Positions 32,961 to 45,766 of a DNA stretch of 64,000 bases are shown here, piece by piece. Below the pieces are notes generated by a model. It had not been told where the DNA came from. It worked only from the letters and a program-made list of their open reading frames with translations, and ran no database searches. The stretch is from Calamus simplicifolius (lineage: Eukaryota > Streptophyta > Magnoliopsida > Arecales > Arecaceae). The position numbers and the translations under genes are program-made. The stretch spans positions 46,694-110,693 of the forward strand of contig UESW01001668.1 in the NCBI GenBank assembly GCA_900491605.1. The letters are read 5' to 3'. Every line of letters starts with the position of its first letter. Within the stretch, counting starts at the first letter, position 1.

Positions 32961-33002
32961 TATTTTTAAAACTTTTTCATAACTTTTTTTTAGTAATTAT
33001 AA

Positions 33003-34930
33003 TGATTCGACGGTTGCGATCGAACCAAGCCATGATTGATTCCGGTCGGCGATGATCCGACGGTTGCAATCGACCCAGCCATGATCGATCTCGGTCGACG
33101 TCGACCTATCTCGGACCGTCGCGATCGATCGGATCGGCGACGATCCGATGGTACTTGCGATCGATCGAAGCCATGATCGATCCTGGTCGGTGATGATCCG
33201 ACGATTACGATCGACCCAAGCCATGATCGATCCCGGTCGGCGTCGACCTATCTCGTATCATCGCGATCGATCGGATCGGCGATGATCCGATGGTACTTGC
33301 GATCGATCAAAGCCATGATCGATCCCGGTCGGCGATGATCCGACGGTTGCGATCGATCCAAGCCATGATCGATCCCGATCGACGACGATCCGATGGTTGC
33401 GATCGATCCAAGCCATGATCGATCCTGGTCGGCGATGACCTCTCTCGGACCATGGCGATCGATCGGATCGGCGACGATCCGACGGTTGCGATCGATCGAA
33501 GCCATGATCGATCCTGGCCGGCGATGATCCGACGGTTGCGATCGACCCAAGCCATGATCGATCCCGGTCGGCGTCGACCTATCTCGGACCGTCACGATCG
33601 ATCGGATCGGCAACGATCCGATGGTACTTGCGATCAATCGAAGCCATGATCAATCCGATCGGCGATGATCCGATGGTTGCGATCGATCCAAGCCATGATC
33701 GATCCCGGTCGCAACGATCCGACGGTTGCGATCAACCCAAGCCATGATCGATCCCGATTGGCGTCGACCTATCTCAGACCATCGCGATCGATCGGACTAG
33801 CGATGATCCGACGATTGCGATCGATCGAAGCCATGATCGATCCTGGTCGGCGATGATCCGACGGTTGCGATCAACCCAAGCCATGATCGATCCCGGTCGG
33901 CGTCGACCTATCTCGGACCGTCGCGATCGATCGGATCGGCGACGATCCGACGGTACTTACGATCGATCGAAGCCATGATCGATCCCGGTCGGCGATGATC
34001 CGACGGTTGCGATCGATCCAAGCCATGATCGATCCCGATCGGCAACGATCCGACGGTTGCGATCGATCCAAGCCATGATCGATCCCGATCGGCGTCGACC
34101 TATCTCGAACCGTCGCGATCGATCGGACCGGCGACGATCCAACGATACTTGCGATCGATCGAAGCCATGATCGATCCCGGTCGCGATGATCCGACAGTTG
34201 CGATCGATCCAAGCCATGATCGATCCCGGTCGGCGACGATCCAACGGTTGCGATCGATCGAAGCCATGATCGATCCTGGTCGGCGATAATCCGACGGTTG
34301 CGATCGACCCAAGCCATGATCGATCCCGGTCGGCGTCGACCTATCTCGGACCATCACAATCGATCGGATCGGCGACGATCCGACAGTACTTGCGATCGAT
34401 CGAAGCCATGATCGATCCCGATCGGTGATGATCTGACGGTTGCGATCAACCCAAGCCATGATCGATCTCGGTCGGCGACGATCCGACGGTTGCGATCGAT
34501 CCAAGCCATGATCGATCCCGATCGCGACGACCTCTCTTGACCGTGGCGATCGATCGGATCGGCAACGATCCGATGGTTGCGATCGATCGAAGCCATGATC
34601 GATCCTGGTCGGCGATGATCCGACGGTTGCGATCGACCCAAGCCATGATCGATCCCGATCGGCATCGTCCTATCTCGGACTGTCGCGATCGATGGACCGA
34701 CGATGATCCGACGGTACTTACGATCGATCGAAGCCATGGTCGATCCCAGTTGGCGATGATCCGACGGTTGCGATCGATCCAAGCCATGATCAATCTCGGT
34801 CGGCGATGATCCGACGGTTGCGATCGACCCAAGCCATGATCGATCCCGATCGGCGAGGAGCGATCTCGGACCGTCGCGATCGATCCGATCGGTGACAACC
34901 CGATAGTTGCGATCGGTCGAAGCCATGATC
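33003..34930. repeat. CpG-rich GATCGATC minisatellite with higher-order structure
   Basis: About 1.9 kb of units of about 50 bp built from AGCCATGATCGATCC, CGGTCGGCGATGATCCGACGG and TTGCGATCGATC. A longer variant of about 92 bp carries GTCGACCTATCTCGGACCGTCG and CGATCGATCGGATCGGCGACG. Short and long units recur in a loose higher-order pattern. Stop-free frames on both strands follow from the repeat and are not genes. Confidence 0.88.
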
Positions 34931-34984
34931 GATCATGGTTGACGACGACCGATCTCGAACATTATTAATTTTTAATTATATTTT

Positions 34985-35945
34985 CTAATTTATTGCGTCG
35001 CTAATGCCTCGCTAATTTGGCATTATGAATTTCTTTTAAAATATTGCGACGCATTAATTTGCGTCGTTAAATAAAATTTTTTTTATTACTTTATTATTTT
35101 ATTGCATCGCTATTACGTCGCTAATTAACATATTTATTTTTAACAAAACATTGCGATGCACTGGATTGTATCGCAATATTTTATTTCATAATACTATTTC
35201 TTAAAAAAAATTTATTAAAATTAATTGTGACACAATTATTGCATCGCTAAATTTAAAAATAATTTTTATATTTTTCTAGTTTATTGCGTCGCTAATGTGT
35301 CGCTATTTAAAAAAATTAAGTTTTTTAAAAAAATTGCGACGCACTGTTTTGCATCGCAATTTTTTTTTTCATATTAATATTTATACAAATTAATTTCATT
35401 TAAAATAATTATGACGTAATTAGTGCATCACTAAATTAAAATTAATTTTTATAATTTTTTGATCTATTGCCTCGCTAATGCGTCGCTATATAAAATTATT
35501 ATTTTTTAAATATATTGCGACGTACTGATTTGCATCGCAATATTTTTATTTCATAATTATATTTTATAAAAATTAATTTTTTTATTAATATTTATGACGC
35601 AATTTTTGCATCGCTATATTAAATATATTTTTCTTATTTTATTTTTATTGCATCGCTAATGCATCGCTATTTAACATAATTAATTTTTTTAAAAACATTG
35701 CGACGCACTTATCTGCGTCGCAATATTTTATTCCTTTAATAATATTTTAAAAAAACACATTTTATAAATATTGTGATGCATTTTTACGTCGCTAAATTTA
35801 AAAATTATTTTTTTTAATTTTATGGTTTATTCAGTCGCTAATGCGTCGCTATTTGCGTCGCAATATTTTTTTGACGCGGAGGCATCGCAATGTAGTCGCA
35901 ATTTTAGCGACGCATAATTGCGTCGCTAAAATTGCATCGCTATTT
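34985..35945. repeat. CACTA right-side subterminal repeats, terminal block
   Basis: AT-rich sequence with repeated TTGCGACGCA/TGCGTCGCTAA motifs, ending AGCGACGCATAATTGCG 20-40 bp before the terminal repeat. Many copies have CpG to TpG/CpA changes. Confidence 0.78.
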
Positions 35946-35950
35946 CATTA

Positions 35951-35961
35951 TTTTCTTGTAG
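35951..35961 (-). repeat. Right terminal inverted repeat of the CACTA element
   Basis: TTTTCTTGTAG, the complement of CTACAAGAAAA. The last two bases expected of CACTACAAGAAAA are altered or missing. Confidence 0.75.
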
Positions 35962-35964
35962 TTT

Positions 35965-38532
35965 GATCAACCCATATTAGGTCATGATCTAATCATATTA
36001 GATTAACCTAATACAAGAATCAGATTCAGATCCAATTTGAATCAGGAGCTAGGGTTTGCAACACGTGCTAGCATGTCTATCCTACAAACATGATCTAATC
36101 TAATTAGATCCTTGATCAGTTTCTTTGTATATAACCCATTGGATTCCATATCTAGCCAGCAGTAGGTATGGGTGCAAGTTGACCTATCATGATTAGAACA
36201 TTTCTAATCCTTATAGGTCCAATCAATGTGATCTCAAACTTGATAATTAGAATCCTTTCTAATTGTTGATCAAATCAAATTCTTTAATCCAATCAAACCT
36301 ACAAAACAAGATTGACATCTAGCAATGTATCATGCCTATTTGAAAGATATAAAATTTGATGATTATACCAAACATACCCTTCAGTGGCAAGTTACCGTGC
36401 AATTCAATCCTTCAATCACACTGCACCTCGAATAAGTATATGAGTATAGAAAAATGTCAACTCTATTACTTATTCATGTTTCTCTTAACCTTCTAATGAT
36501 AATTTAATTAATAAAGTATTAAAAATTCTTTTTAATTTTTTATTATGCTTTGATCAAAGACTTTCTAAATCATTATAAGATTAGAGCAAGTAGGATGTGG
36601 TCTTCTCTTACTAGAAGTAATTGATTCCTTATTGATCTACTAATAATCTTCGTACACAATCCATCACATCCAGAATATCTCGTACACAACTTAATATCAT
36701 AAATGAGTGTAAACCAAAACATGGATTCATGTGCACAAGATACTATGGTGACCTCAGGCCTAAGGATCACTTGCACAACTTCCACTTAGAGAATCATCTT
36801 TTGACAAATAAGTAAGCATCCATAAGATGTTCTCTTGGTAGGTCAATTCAATGAACTCATTCTTCTAATGAGCACCCACATCTTTATTAGTATTGCACAT
36901 AAGTGATTGTGAGATCAATCATCCTCTGCATCGAGCATACATAAGATGTGCCAGTTTTTTTAGTAGCATTGATCCTTAACTCAATGTCCCATTGGCTGAA
37001 AATATTTTATATTAGGGTTTTAAGATTTTAGGTCTTACTGGAATGATCTCATCATATCCCTAAAATTATTTCCCTAATCTACAGGGTTCATTATAATTAT
37101 AATTTGCTGAAATATAATGCATTTTATTTATAACCAAATTGTCATTTGGAAGAATAAAAGGAATCTGTTATGAATGATAATGATAATGGTCACGGGGTGA
37201 GTGAGATAAAGTGAACGAAGGAAATGGTTTTTATGTTGGGATATGAGTTAGATTCTTAATTAGACTCATAAAAAATTGTAATATGAATTTCATCAAAATT
37301 GATTGCCCATATTAATTTTCAAAACTATCATATTCAAAAGATTTCAATACCACACAAAATGCCCCCCCCCCCCCCCCTCTCTCTCTTGACTATTAATAGC
37401 AAATGATGAGATTTGACAAAATTTTAAAAAAAATTTTCAATTTCTTTCTTCAAATGTCTACTTGTTGAATATAATTAAGTAGTTTCAAAATTTAACACAT
37501 TCCGACCATAAAACAGTTAGGGCAACTACATATCCAATGATGTCTTACTTGACCTTCCCATAATTTTTGTATATGAATGTGGCATATAATTTTTGTGAAA
37601 CCAAATTCTATGCTGAAAATCCTAATCAGGTGTACTATGTAAAGCATCACTTAATCTAGTATACTTTGAGATAAATGATAGTTGGACACGGTCAAAAGAA
37701 AAATTTACATATTTTTTAAAATAGGAAACATGACACATCTTCTAAATTGAATATAACCGCTATTAACCAACATCAATTATTAGTCAAGGCATTATTCTTA
37801 GAGGCTATTTGGTTCGTAATATTCTACTTTGATAATCTAAGATTACCATACAATTTATCTTTAGCAATTAGATATAGTAATTTAAATGGTAATATTTTAT
37901 TTCAAATAATCTAAAATTACTAAAAATCATGGTAATTTGATTCCATTTTAAAATATGGGTATCTTAGATTACTAAAAGTTGATAATATTAAATTATACAC
38001 TTGACTTATATATCAATATTTAATAATATTTAATTTGATTACATATTTAATATGCACTAAATAATATTTAAATATTTAGATATTATATTTTTATATAAGA
38101 TAATATTTTTATATAATACATATTAAATATTTATAATATTTAAATATAAATATGTTTGTAAAATGATTTTACAAAGAATCCTTATTTTTTTTACTAGAAT
38201 ATTTCATATTTGAAAGGGAGAAAAAGGCAACAGCTTAAAGGATAAAAAAATTATAATAAAATTTATAAAAACTTTAAGGATATGGTTATATAAAACCTTT
38301 AATTCTTAGGAATCTAAACTAATACTTCTAAGACAAATTAAATATGCTAACCATGTATTCGTAGTAATCTAATTGTGAAATGAAAGATGAACCAGAAATA
38401 TAAGTTTCCTAATAATATATTACTGTGAATCCATCACCACCAAAGAGTTTGACTTGAGGTCTATATACACATAGCCCTAAATAGACATGACTGATATGCT
38501 ATAGAGCCTAATATGATCATGATTTGATATGT

Positions 38533-38571
<39 letters not shown>

Positions 38572-39560
38572 GAATGCTAATTTTAATCCATGTATAACAC
38601 TATAAAATCACTTTTTAGTACTCAATGTAACCTAAATGTTATTCTTAATTAAGTATTAGAATATGTAAGGTTTCGTAAGAGAGAGAGTATGTGTTATAAA
38701 TCTCAAATCTTTTTTGCTATAAAATTATTTTTATTTTTGTTGGAATAGATATTAATGTGATCAAACCATCATAATTTTTTTTCCTTTTAGATTTTTTGCA
38801 TGTTTGTTTTTTTTCCTTTCATATTTTTTTCTTATGTTTTTGTTAATTTTTTCTTTTCTATTGCAACAATAACTGAGCAATTAAAATTTAAATACAGTCT
38901 AAAAAAATCTTATTGCACCGCATGCGATGCAGAACAAGTGCATTGCGCATGATTATTGGTGCACGATGCATGCATGCACATGTCATTAACAGAAATATCT
39001 TTTAATTTTTGATACATATGACTATATCGCTAATATGAATAAAATAATTAAAAAATATAATTATTATAATTTAAATATCAATTTAATTTTAAATATAGTA
39101 GAGTGAAAAAATTAGATTCATATAGCTAACCCTATATGTAGTTGAAAAAAATGTTTAGATTAGTTTAATTGAATTGTACGACTTCATGTGGTGCAGCATG
39201 TGGTGCTGCAAAACTTTTCCTTCAGTCTAGTCCAATACTGCTGGATTGTGTCCAGATTCTCGACCCTTCCTGCATTCCACTTGTCCATAGGACGAATCAA
39301 TACATCAGACTGCTCCTAGTTGCGTACTAATGCATGAAGAAAATCACAATTTTCATCAAGAACCGATACCACCTTACCAACCATCACCCCACTTCCCAAA
39401 CAAAAACAAAAAAACAAAAAGAAAGAATTTTGATTTAAATGAGTCCCATAAACAATAAACCACAATGTTATATAGTGAGCACAACGAAACAAAGAACAAA
39501 GAACAAAGATAAACCAGAAGGCCAAAAAAAATAAAAATACTGATGCAAGAGCAAAGACTA
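35965..39560. other. AT-rich intergenic DNA
   Basis: No coding region that I recognise. It holds a C16 tract followed by TC repeats (37362-37388), a (TA)n microsatellite (38536-38568) and a sequence near 37798 (GCTATTTGGTTCGTAATATT) that resembles the edge of a small non-autonomous transposon but has no clear partner. The first 500 bp contain repeated GATCTAATC/GATTAGATC words, probably an old repeat. Confidence 0.6.
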
Positions 39561-39574
39561 TGATGCGGGCTGAG

Positions 39575-39844
39575 TCTTGCCATCCTTCTCAACTGCTTCA
39601 AATCCCACGTCCCACCGACCCTTCTCGGGTCTTCGAAACCGACCCTTCTAGGGTCTTCGAATGCAAGAATCATCGCCTTCACCGTAGCACCATTGGAGCC
39701 CGGAGACTCCGGCTCTAGAGGAATAGCCTCTTCCTTCTTCTCTTCTACGGCAGCAGAGCCCACCTTCCCTATCCCTTTTCCCATGCACCACGTGAGATGT
39801 GAGAAAGAGAAAGCAGGATGAGTTTTTGAGAGAGGTTGGGACAT
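39575..39844 (-). pseudogene. LIL3-like (light-harvesting-like protein 3) gene fragment
   Basis: The minus strand encodes an acidic segment (EEKKEEAIPLEPESPG) followed by FEDPRRVGGTWDLKQ. Shifting one base after KQ continues as FEKDGKT. FEDPRW.GGTWDLKQFEKDGKT is the conserved region just before the chlorophyll-binding helix of plant LIL3, as I remember the family. The phrase FEDPRRVG is duplicated in tandem, one base appears lost after KQ, and similarity stops at about 39575, where the intron or an unrelated sequence begins. The helix is absent. LIL3 anchors geranylgeranyl reductase and protochlorophyllide reductase in thylakoids; this fragment cannot. Identification rests on a short motif. 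Confidence 0.4.
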
Positions 39845-39849
39845 ACTAT

Positions 39850-41149
39850 TTCATTCGATAAGACAAGACAGAGAACTTTTTCATTCTTTTCTCTGTTCCT
39901 TTGGTGAGAGCATGGGAGCTTGCAAATCCCTGAACCATATCGATGAACAAGGACGTTAGTCATGGAAGCTCCAGCCAAGATTTCATTATGGAGGTTAGAT
40001 ATGGAGCCGGTCCATCTTTACCTGATCTATAATTTCCTTTTAAATACTATCCTTTATTATTATAAAGATTTAGTCATATAGATTGGGTATTCATGGTTAC
40101 ATATCCGTATCGAGGCTTCAACATAATTATAAATTTGGCAGCCTCAACGCATACGCATAATGCTCGGATCCCCATGCTGAAGATATAAGTCATCACCGAT
40201 TACTGTGTTGATACATATACCATCTCGCAATTAATCTCGTAAGAGACGTGGAGATTGATTGTAATTATCCAAAAGATCTGGCTCAAAAAAGCTAATTGAA
40301 AAGTATTAAGTTAGGGGCTTTGATTCGTAAGTATTCAAGTTTTCTTTTCTTTTTTTAGTGCACAATCATTATGAGACTAGATGCAAACTGACATAAATCC
40401 TCATAAATTTTCTTATATAAGTCCAAGCATTTTTATTAGATCAAGAATCTAATCACAAACATTATAAACGGCTCATAATCCATACAAAAAATCCAGTGCT
40501 ACATAGTTTTTTTAAGTCTTTACTTCTTTAATATCATTGGTAACAACACAAGTTTTTAATTAAAAATAAATAAATAATATTTATTAGTCCTTACATTATA
40601 CTTAAGATTTGCTAACAAATGAGAGACTAAAAGCACACATTACATGAGTCCTCACGTTAATGACCTGCTAAGAAGCCAAAATAAATGAGTAGTTCAGTGC
40701 TTTCAGTTCCTCAAGTGCCAAAGACCTCAACTAGCCCATTTTACATTTTTGAAAACGTATTTAATTGTTTACTTTTAGATTCCCACACCTTATACGCTTG
40801 GCATTGAAGAAAGAAAAAGAATGAAGGGGCATTGAAGAACATTTTTCTCTTGAACAATGGATGCATGATGCCACTAACTAGGCTTGTAAACATGAAGGCA
40901 AGTCCTCCTGATTGCTCCAGAGTCTCGGGCCAAAATCTTTATTTGCTTTGAAATAATAAATGGAGCAAAAATCTTTACCTCGGTGGTGGAACCCTTCACA
41001 TGGGTGGGTCGGGGCTCAATCGTGGCTCCGCGCAAAAAGCCCGCGGCTTGACCGCTGAAAACCCCCCTCCACCGTACCTGGAGGTGCATACTCTCTCTTT
41101 TTCCTACTTCAGGGGAGCTCTCGGCCCTTCTCGTCGTCCTCTCTCCCAA
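39850..41149. other. Intergenic DNA before the ClpR4-like fragment
   Basis: AT-rich until about 40960, then GC-rich and CT-rich as expected near the 5' end of a plant gene (TCTCTCTTTTTCCTACTTC near 41090-41110). No other coding region seen. Confidence 0.55.
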
Positions 41150-42389
41150 ATGGCTCGCCATTGCTTCTTGGGGAGCGAGCAAGTTATCTCTCTCCATGGA
41201 GCGCCCACGGAGCAGCAGAAGCAAACCAAGAGGAGCTCTAAACCCTTCAGCTCCTGCTATTCCCCCAAGAGCTCCTCTCACCACCAGTTTCGTCGTCCCC
41301 TTCGTCGGTCGGACCCTCTCGGCGAACTTTTCTTCGGTCAGAGTTCCCGCACTCCCCCCTTCTTGTCCGGTAGAAAACGGCGTGTCGCCACCCCAGTATT
41401 CTCTCCAGAAAGCCCTCTCAGTTGTTTATCTATTAATCTACCGAGCTTATTACTGCGTTGTTTCGCGTTCAAAATTACTCTCTAGTTTGAACGGGTGTTG
41501 CGTGATTGATGTAGTAATAGAGATTAACGTAGCAACTTAAGAGAAGTTCTATGCAATGGCTGCGTGATGAAGATCTAAGCAAACTTACATAACGGTAATA
41601 GAGATTAGAATGTTAAGGTGAAACGAAATAGCTATGAAACTGGAGAATAGAGTGGGGAATGACTATATAAAAGAAGTTGTAATAGAATGATGAAGAATCG
41701 ATTGGGATGATGGTATGGGAATGTACAACGAATGCCCAAGGAGACTGAGGAGACGAAGATGTAATGTGAAGTGGATGGTAGTTGCTGGAAAGGAGTTGCT
41801 GCAACACAAGAGGTAGCTCTTAAAAGAAATGATTGGTGAATCAAAATTCATGAAGCTAGCACAAAGTAGCTGGGAGATACTACTCTATTACTTGGTTTAC
41901 CTTTTGCCAGTTGCAAGAAACTATTTCTTCTTTGAGCAATTTGTTTTGATTGGTTGTTCTCTTACTTGTGGATCTATGCGATGACCTGAATAACTAATGT
42001 TATGTTTATATTAATTATGTAGACATGGGTAACATAATTGTTATTTTGTTGCTTGTTGGATAATTAAGGACCTGAAGATTTTAACTTGGTTTTGAACATT
42101 ATACTTTTGTTGTAGCCTCCATGTACATTGTAATCTTATATGCAATTCCTGCTTTAAAAAATGTGCCCCTATTTCTGTTATCAGGTCATCCCTTTCTTGA
42201 GAGAAAGTGCATGGGAGCAACCACCTCCAGATCTGTCATCTTACCTATATAAAAATCGAATTGTTTATTTGGGCATGCCTCTTGTCCCCTCTTTAACAGA
42301 GCTGATCCTTGTAGAGTTTCTTTACCTTCAGCATGAAGATGCTGAGAAGCCAATTTATCTTTACATTAATTCAACTGGCAAAATCTATG
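41150..42389 (+). pseudogene. CLPR4: ClpR4-like plastid Clp protease subunit, first two exons only
   Basis: Exon 2 (42185-42389) follows a TTTCTGTTATCAG acceptor and encodes VIPFLRES, WEQPPPDLSSYLYKNRIVYLGMPL, LTELILVEFLYLQ and KPIYLYINSTG, the N-terminal part of the ClpP fold in the catalytically inactive ClpR4 subunit. It ends at a GTAAAATC donor. Exon 1 probably runs from ATG 41150 to 41395 (donor GTATTC). It is Ser/Arg/Pro-rich as for a plastid transit peptide and ends RKRRVATP, which joins VIPF as in the family. The best matching frame in the middle of exon 1 differs from that at its ends, suggesting compensating frameshifts. I find none of the remaining exons between 42390 and 55800, so this is a truncated gene copy. 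ClpR4 is a structural subunit of the chloroplast ClpPR core. Confidence 0.68.
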
Positions 42390-43375
42390 GTAAAATCTTT
42401 TTTTGTTTTATGCTTCTACCAGCATACAAATCTATAAGTGCATTTTTTAGACTATATTGTTATAGGAGGTGTTGGCTTTGGAAATTTACAAAAGGTAGAA
42501 ATCTTATATTGATCAAAGAAATACCTGTCAATACCTATGAAATTTGCAGTCTCCTGCATTTAGGATTTGTGAGCCTAATTTGGGGTTTTAGTGATGTCTA
42601 TATTTATTGACATCTGAAATACTCCAATTAGTTCTATTATCTTTTCGGCATGCAATCATTTCATTGTTAAAGGAAAAGAAGACTTGATGAATTTCTTTCA
42701 CCCAAAATTCCTTCTTACATCAGTGTAAAGTACCATTCATGAGTGAAAAAACATGTACTTGTTGTTTCTCTCGATTTCATTTTCTTCCTGGACCAGGCTA
42801 TTTGTATGATTCAAGTAGTTATTGATATTCTATTGCCCTAAGTTAGTGGCTTATGTGTGAATATGAGATATTCTATTTCCAATTTCTAATAGATGATGTC
42901 ATGATAGAGTGCCTAAAACTTAATACAAGCTGAGGGCTTGTTGTATTATCACAAGGGAATAAATATTAATGGTTCAGCTTGTGCTTGCAAAGGAAGTTGC
43001 TCGAGGGAATCATATTTTTGGCTTTGTTGTAATGCACTACCATGTTCTTATCACAAACCTTTTATATTTCTTGTGATATTTAAATTCACATACCAGCAAT
43101 TCACAAATCTATCACATTTGTTAAATTTTCTATTTTAATAATTTGTTTAATGATAAGTTTATGCATGAGCAGGATTAAATCAGGCAAGACAGACCTACTA
43201 AAAATTTGTGCTACAGTTCTACTGATGGTGTATCCAATTCCATCTAAAACTGTGAACAATAAACTTGTATTCCAAAAGAACCGATGATCTAGTCTTCTGT
43301 GTGTAAGCCGTACTCTACACACTAGATTAAATACTCTTTGTAAATACTAGACACATGCACATATATAGTAAATGG
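42390..43375. other. Non-coding DNA downstream of the ClpR4-like exons
   Basis: Intron-like, T-rich sequence, with no coding similarity to the later Clp exons. It is continuous with 53607 across the SIRE-like insertion. Confidence 0.6.
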
Positions 43376-43380
43376 CACAC

Positions 43381-44887
43381 TGTTGGCCCAGATGACAACC
43401 CAAGAGGGGGGGTGAATTGGGTTCATTAAAATTTTTAGCCTTTTGAAAAATTGTTTGCTTAAGATGAATGAAAGCAAATGCAATGTAAATACAAAGTATA
43501 GTGAATAAAACAGAGATAGAGATAGAGTCAATGGAAGCACGGCAAACACAAAGAATTTATAGTGGTTCGGTGTATCCAACACCTACATCCACTCCCAAGA
43601 TCCTACTTGGGTCCACACTATAATCTCCTCGATTACAGCCGAGTTGTTTTACAAGTTCACAACTCAAACTTGTTGTTTTACCCGGGATCACAACGAACCC
43701 AGCTGGTTTTTCGGGCTCACCAGCACAAAACCCAAGACTCAAGCAAAACTAGCTTGACCCGAGGTTAACAACCTCCACTAGTTCAATCCCCTTTGATTGA
43801 ACTAGGCACAAACAAGTATATAAATGTTTTACAAATTTTCACAGCTCCTTAATGAGCAAATATTCAAAGAAAAGTAAATAGGTTTAGAAAAGCCTGATTT
43901 GAAGTTGTTTGGCTTTGAGCTTTTCTTCTTTTCTTCTTTTCCTCTTCTCTTGCTGAGTTGAATCAAGCCTCAGCTCCGATTCTAGTAGATGAAGTTGAGA
44001 AGATTGAAAAGTTGGTCTCTTTCTTCTAGATGAGAATCCTCTGATTTTCCTCTATTTGAACGGATTGGATTCTTCTTTGAGCTTTGTGGAGTGGAAGGTT
44101 TTGAACTTGAAAGCTCCTCTCTTGGATATACAGGCTCAAGACTTCTCGGATTTAGATTTTTGATTTTTGTCTATCCGTTTCTATCTCTCTCTCTATATTT
44201 TCAAACGGTTGTTTTTCCCCTTTTTATAGATTTTCCTTTGATTCATTTTTGGGAAAAATCTAGCCGTTGGAGTGTACCTGGAAGGATTTTCCATTCATAA
44301 AAAATAGCCGTTAGATGTCAGAAATCAAAAATATTACCGTTAGAGCTGATCTGGCATTTTTGATTTTTCGTCCAGGTGGGTTGGAGTCGGCTCCAGCTTT
44401 TCAGGTGTCGGCTCCGAATCGTTTTTCCATAAATAGTAAATTCTGAGTTCGTCGTGGAGTCGGCTCCGCAAAAGTAGTGTCGGCTCGCCGTCGTCAGGTG
44501 TCGGCTCCGAAAACTAAAGGTGTCGGCTCCAGGATGCTCAGAAAATCATCGCTCTGTTCCAGCATCGGAGTCGGCTCCTGACACAGTAAAGTGTCGACTC
44601 CGAAACCTTAGGTGTCGGCTCCGAAACTCTAGGTGTCGGCTCCAGGTTGTATCAAAAATCAGATTAAAATTGAATTGGCCATGGGGTCGGCTCCAGACTT
44701 TCTAGGTGTCGACTCCAAGCTCTGAAACTTTAAAATCTCTGATTTGTATTTGATTCAAAACTCATTTCTTAATTCCTTTAAATTGATCAAATAAATTTAA
44801 GTCCTGAAACACTTATGAAATCCATTAGTAATCAAATGAATATACTCAATTCCTTTATTAATCATCAAAATCAATAGTGGATCAACA
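43381..44887 (-). repeat. 3' LTR of the SIRE-like element
   Basis: 1507 bp. It contains a minus-strand TATAAAAAGGGG box at 44217-44228 and the GTGTCGGCTCC motif array at about 44384-44720. AAAAAGGGGAGAT on the minus strand (44888-44900) is the polypurine tract. Confidence 0.9.
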
Positions 44888-45766
44888 ATCTCCCCTTTTT
44901 GATGATTATAAAAACATTGAGTATATGCATAAAATTCTTAAATTAAAGAGAATATCAAGGAAGTGATCTTTACGAGTAAGCTCCCCCTGAATAAGGTAGC
45001 TTCTCTTATGAAGTTCAAATTCAAATTATTCTTCCTCTTTGATACTTAAGATTTCTTTGTGCATAGACAATTCAATTCAAATATCAATCCATATCAATAA
45101 CTCAACATCATATAATCAATTAACATTCTCAATTAACATTCTCAACTATATTCTTTCCATATATTTTCTCCCTCTTAATGCATATACAATTCTAATTTCT
45201 CCCCTTTTTTGTAATCAACAAAAAGGTAAAGAATATTTTACTGCATCAAAGGATAATTGCATCAAAAGATAATCAAAAGTCAAATAAAAAAACTTTTCAT
45301 TCATTAATATAAGCTTCACTACATCAACATATTCAAGTATTACATAATTCTCTCCCTCTTTATATTTCATTATATTAACTTCATTACATCAAAATGTAAA
45401 CAACATTTCAACAAGATTGAACATAAACAACATCAAAAGTTCTTTCTAACTATTCTTGTTAAATGGTCTACTATATTTTTCATTCCATCACATTGAAGTC
45501 TAACATAATCTTTTAGTCTCTCATCCAAAATGTGCAAGCTGTTGTGATTTTGTCTTGAAGTTCGGCGTTGCACTTTGAATAGGTTTCACCATCTCCACAA
45601 ATCTTTAAGCTCTTCAAAGATGTTCTTCAAATCACCATTTAAAGATTCTGCGGAGGTTTGAGAGTTGATTCAATCTTTGCAATCCGATCATCAAGGGAGT
45701 AAAGTGATTCTTTTATATTCATAAATTTACTATCAAACTCATCCTTCTGAGCTGCAAACAAACTTT

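Larger units (their letters stand above)
23607..35962 (-). mobile_element. CACTA (En/Spm) DNA transposon, about 12.3 kb
   Basis: The left end carries CACTACAAGAAAA twice (23607 and 23630). The right end has the complement TTTTCTTGTAG at 35951-35961. Both ends are dense in GCGACGC/GCGTCGC subterminal repeats. Inside, on the minus strand, are a TnpD-like transposase gene (25967-29644) and a TnpA-like gene (about 24400-25862), the two-gene set of CACTA elements. The right end lacks the final TG of the terminal repeat; TTT flanks both ends (23604-23606 and 35962-35964) and may be the 3-bp target duplication. The exact right boundary is uncertain by one or two bases. Confidence 0.9.

Noticed and set aside
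33248..34926. Several 130-190 codon open frames on the minus strand rich in DRSW and ATVGSSP
   Set aside because: They are translations of the GATCGATC minisatellite, are equally open on other frames and strands, and have no start context or family.
36573..36785. 70-codon minus-strand frame
   Set aside because: No domain, no splice or promoter context, and average composition of the surrounding non-coding DNA.
37798..38340. Possible MITE starting GGCTATTTGGTTCGTAATATT
   Set aside because: No convincing complementary terminal sequence or target duplication was found.
38536..38568. (TA)n run as a TATA promoter
   Set aside because: A simple microsatellite with no gene downstream on either strand.
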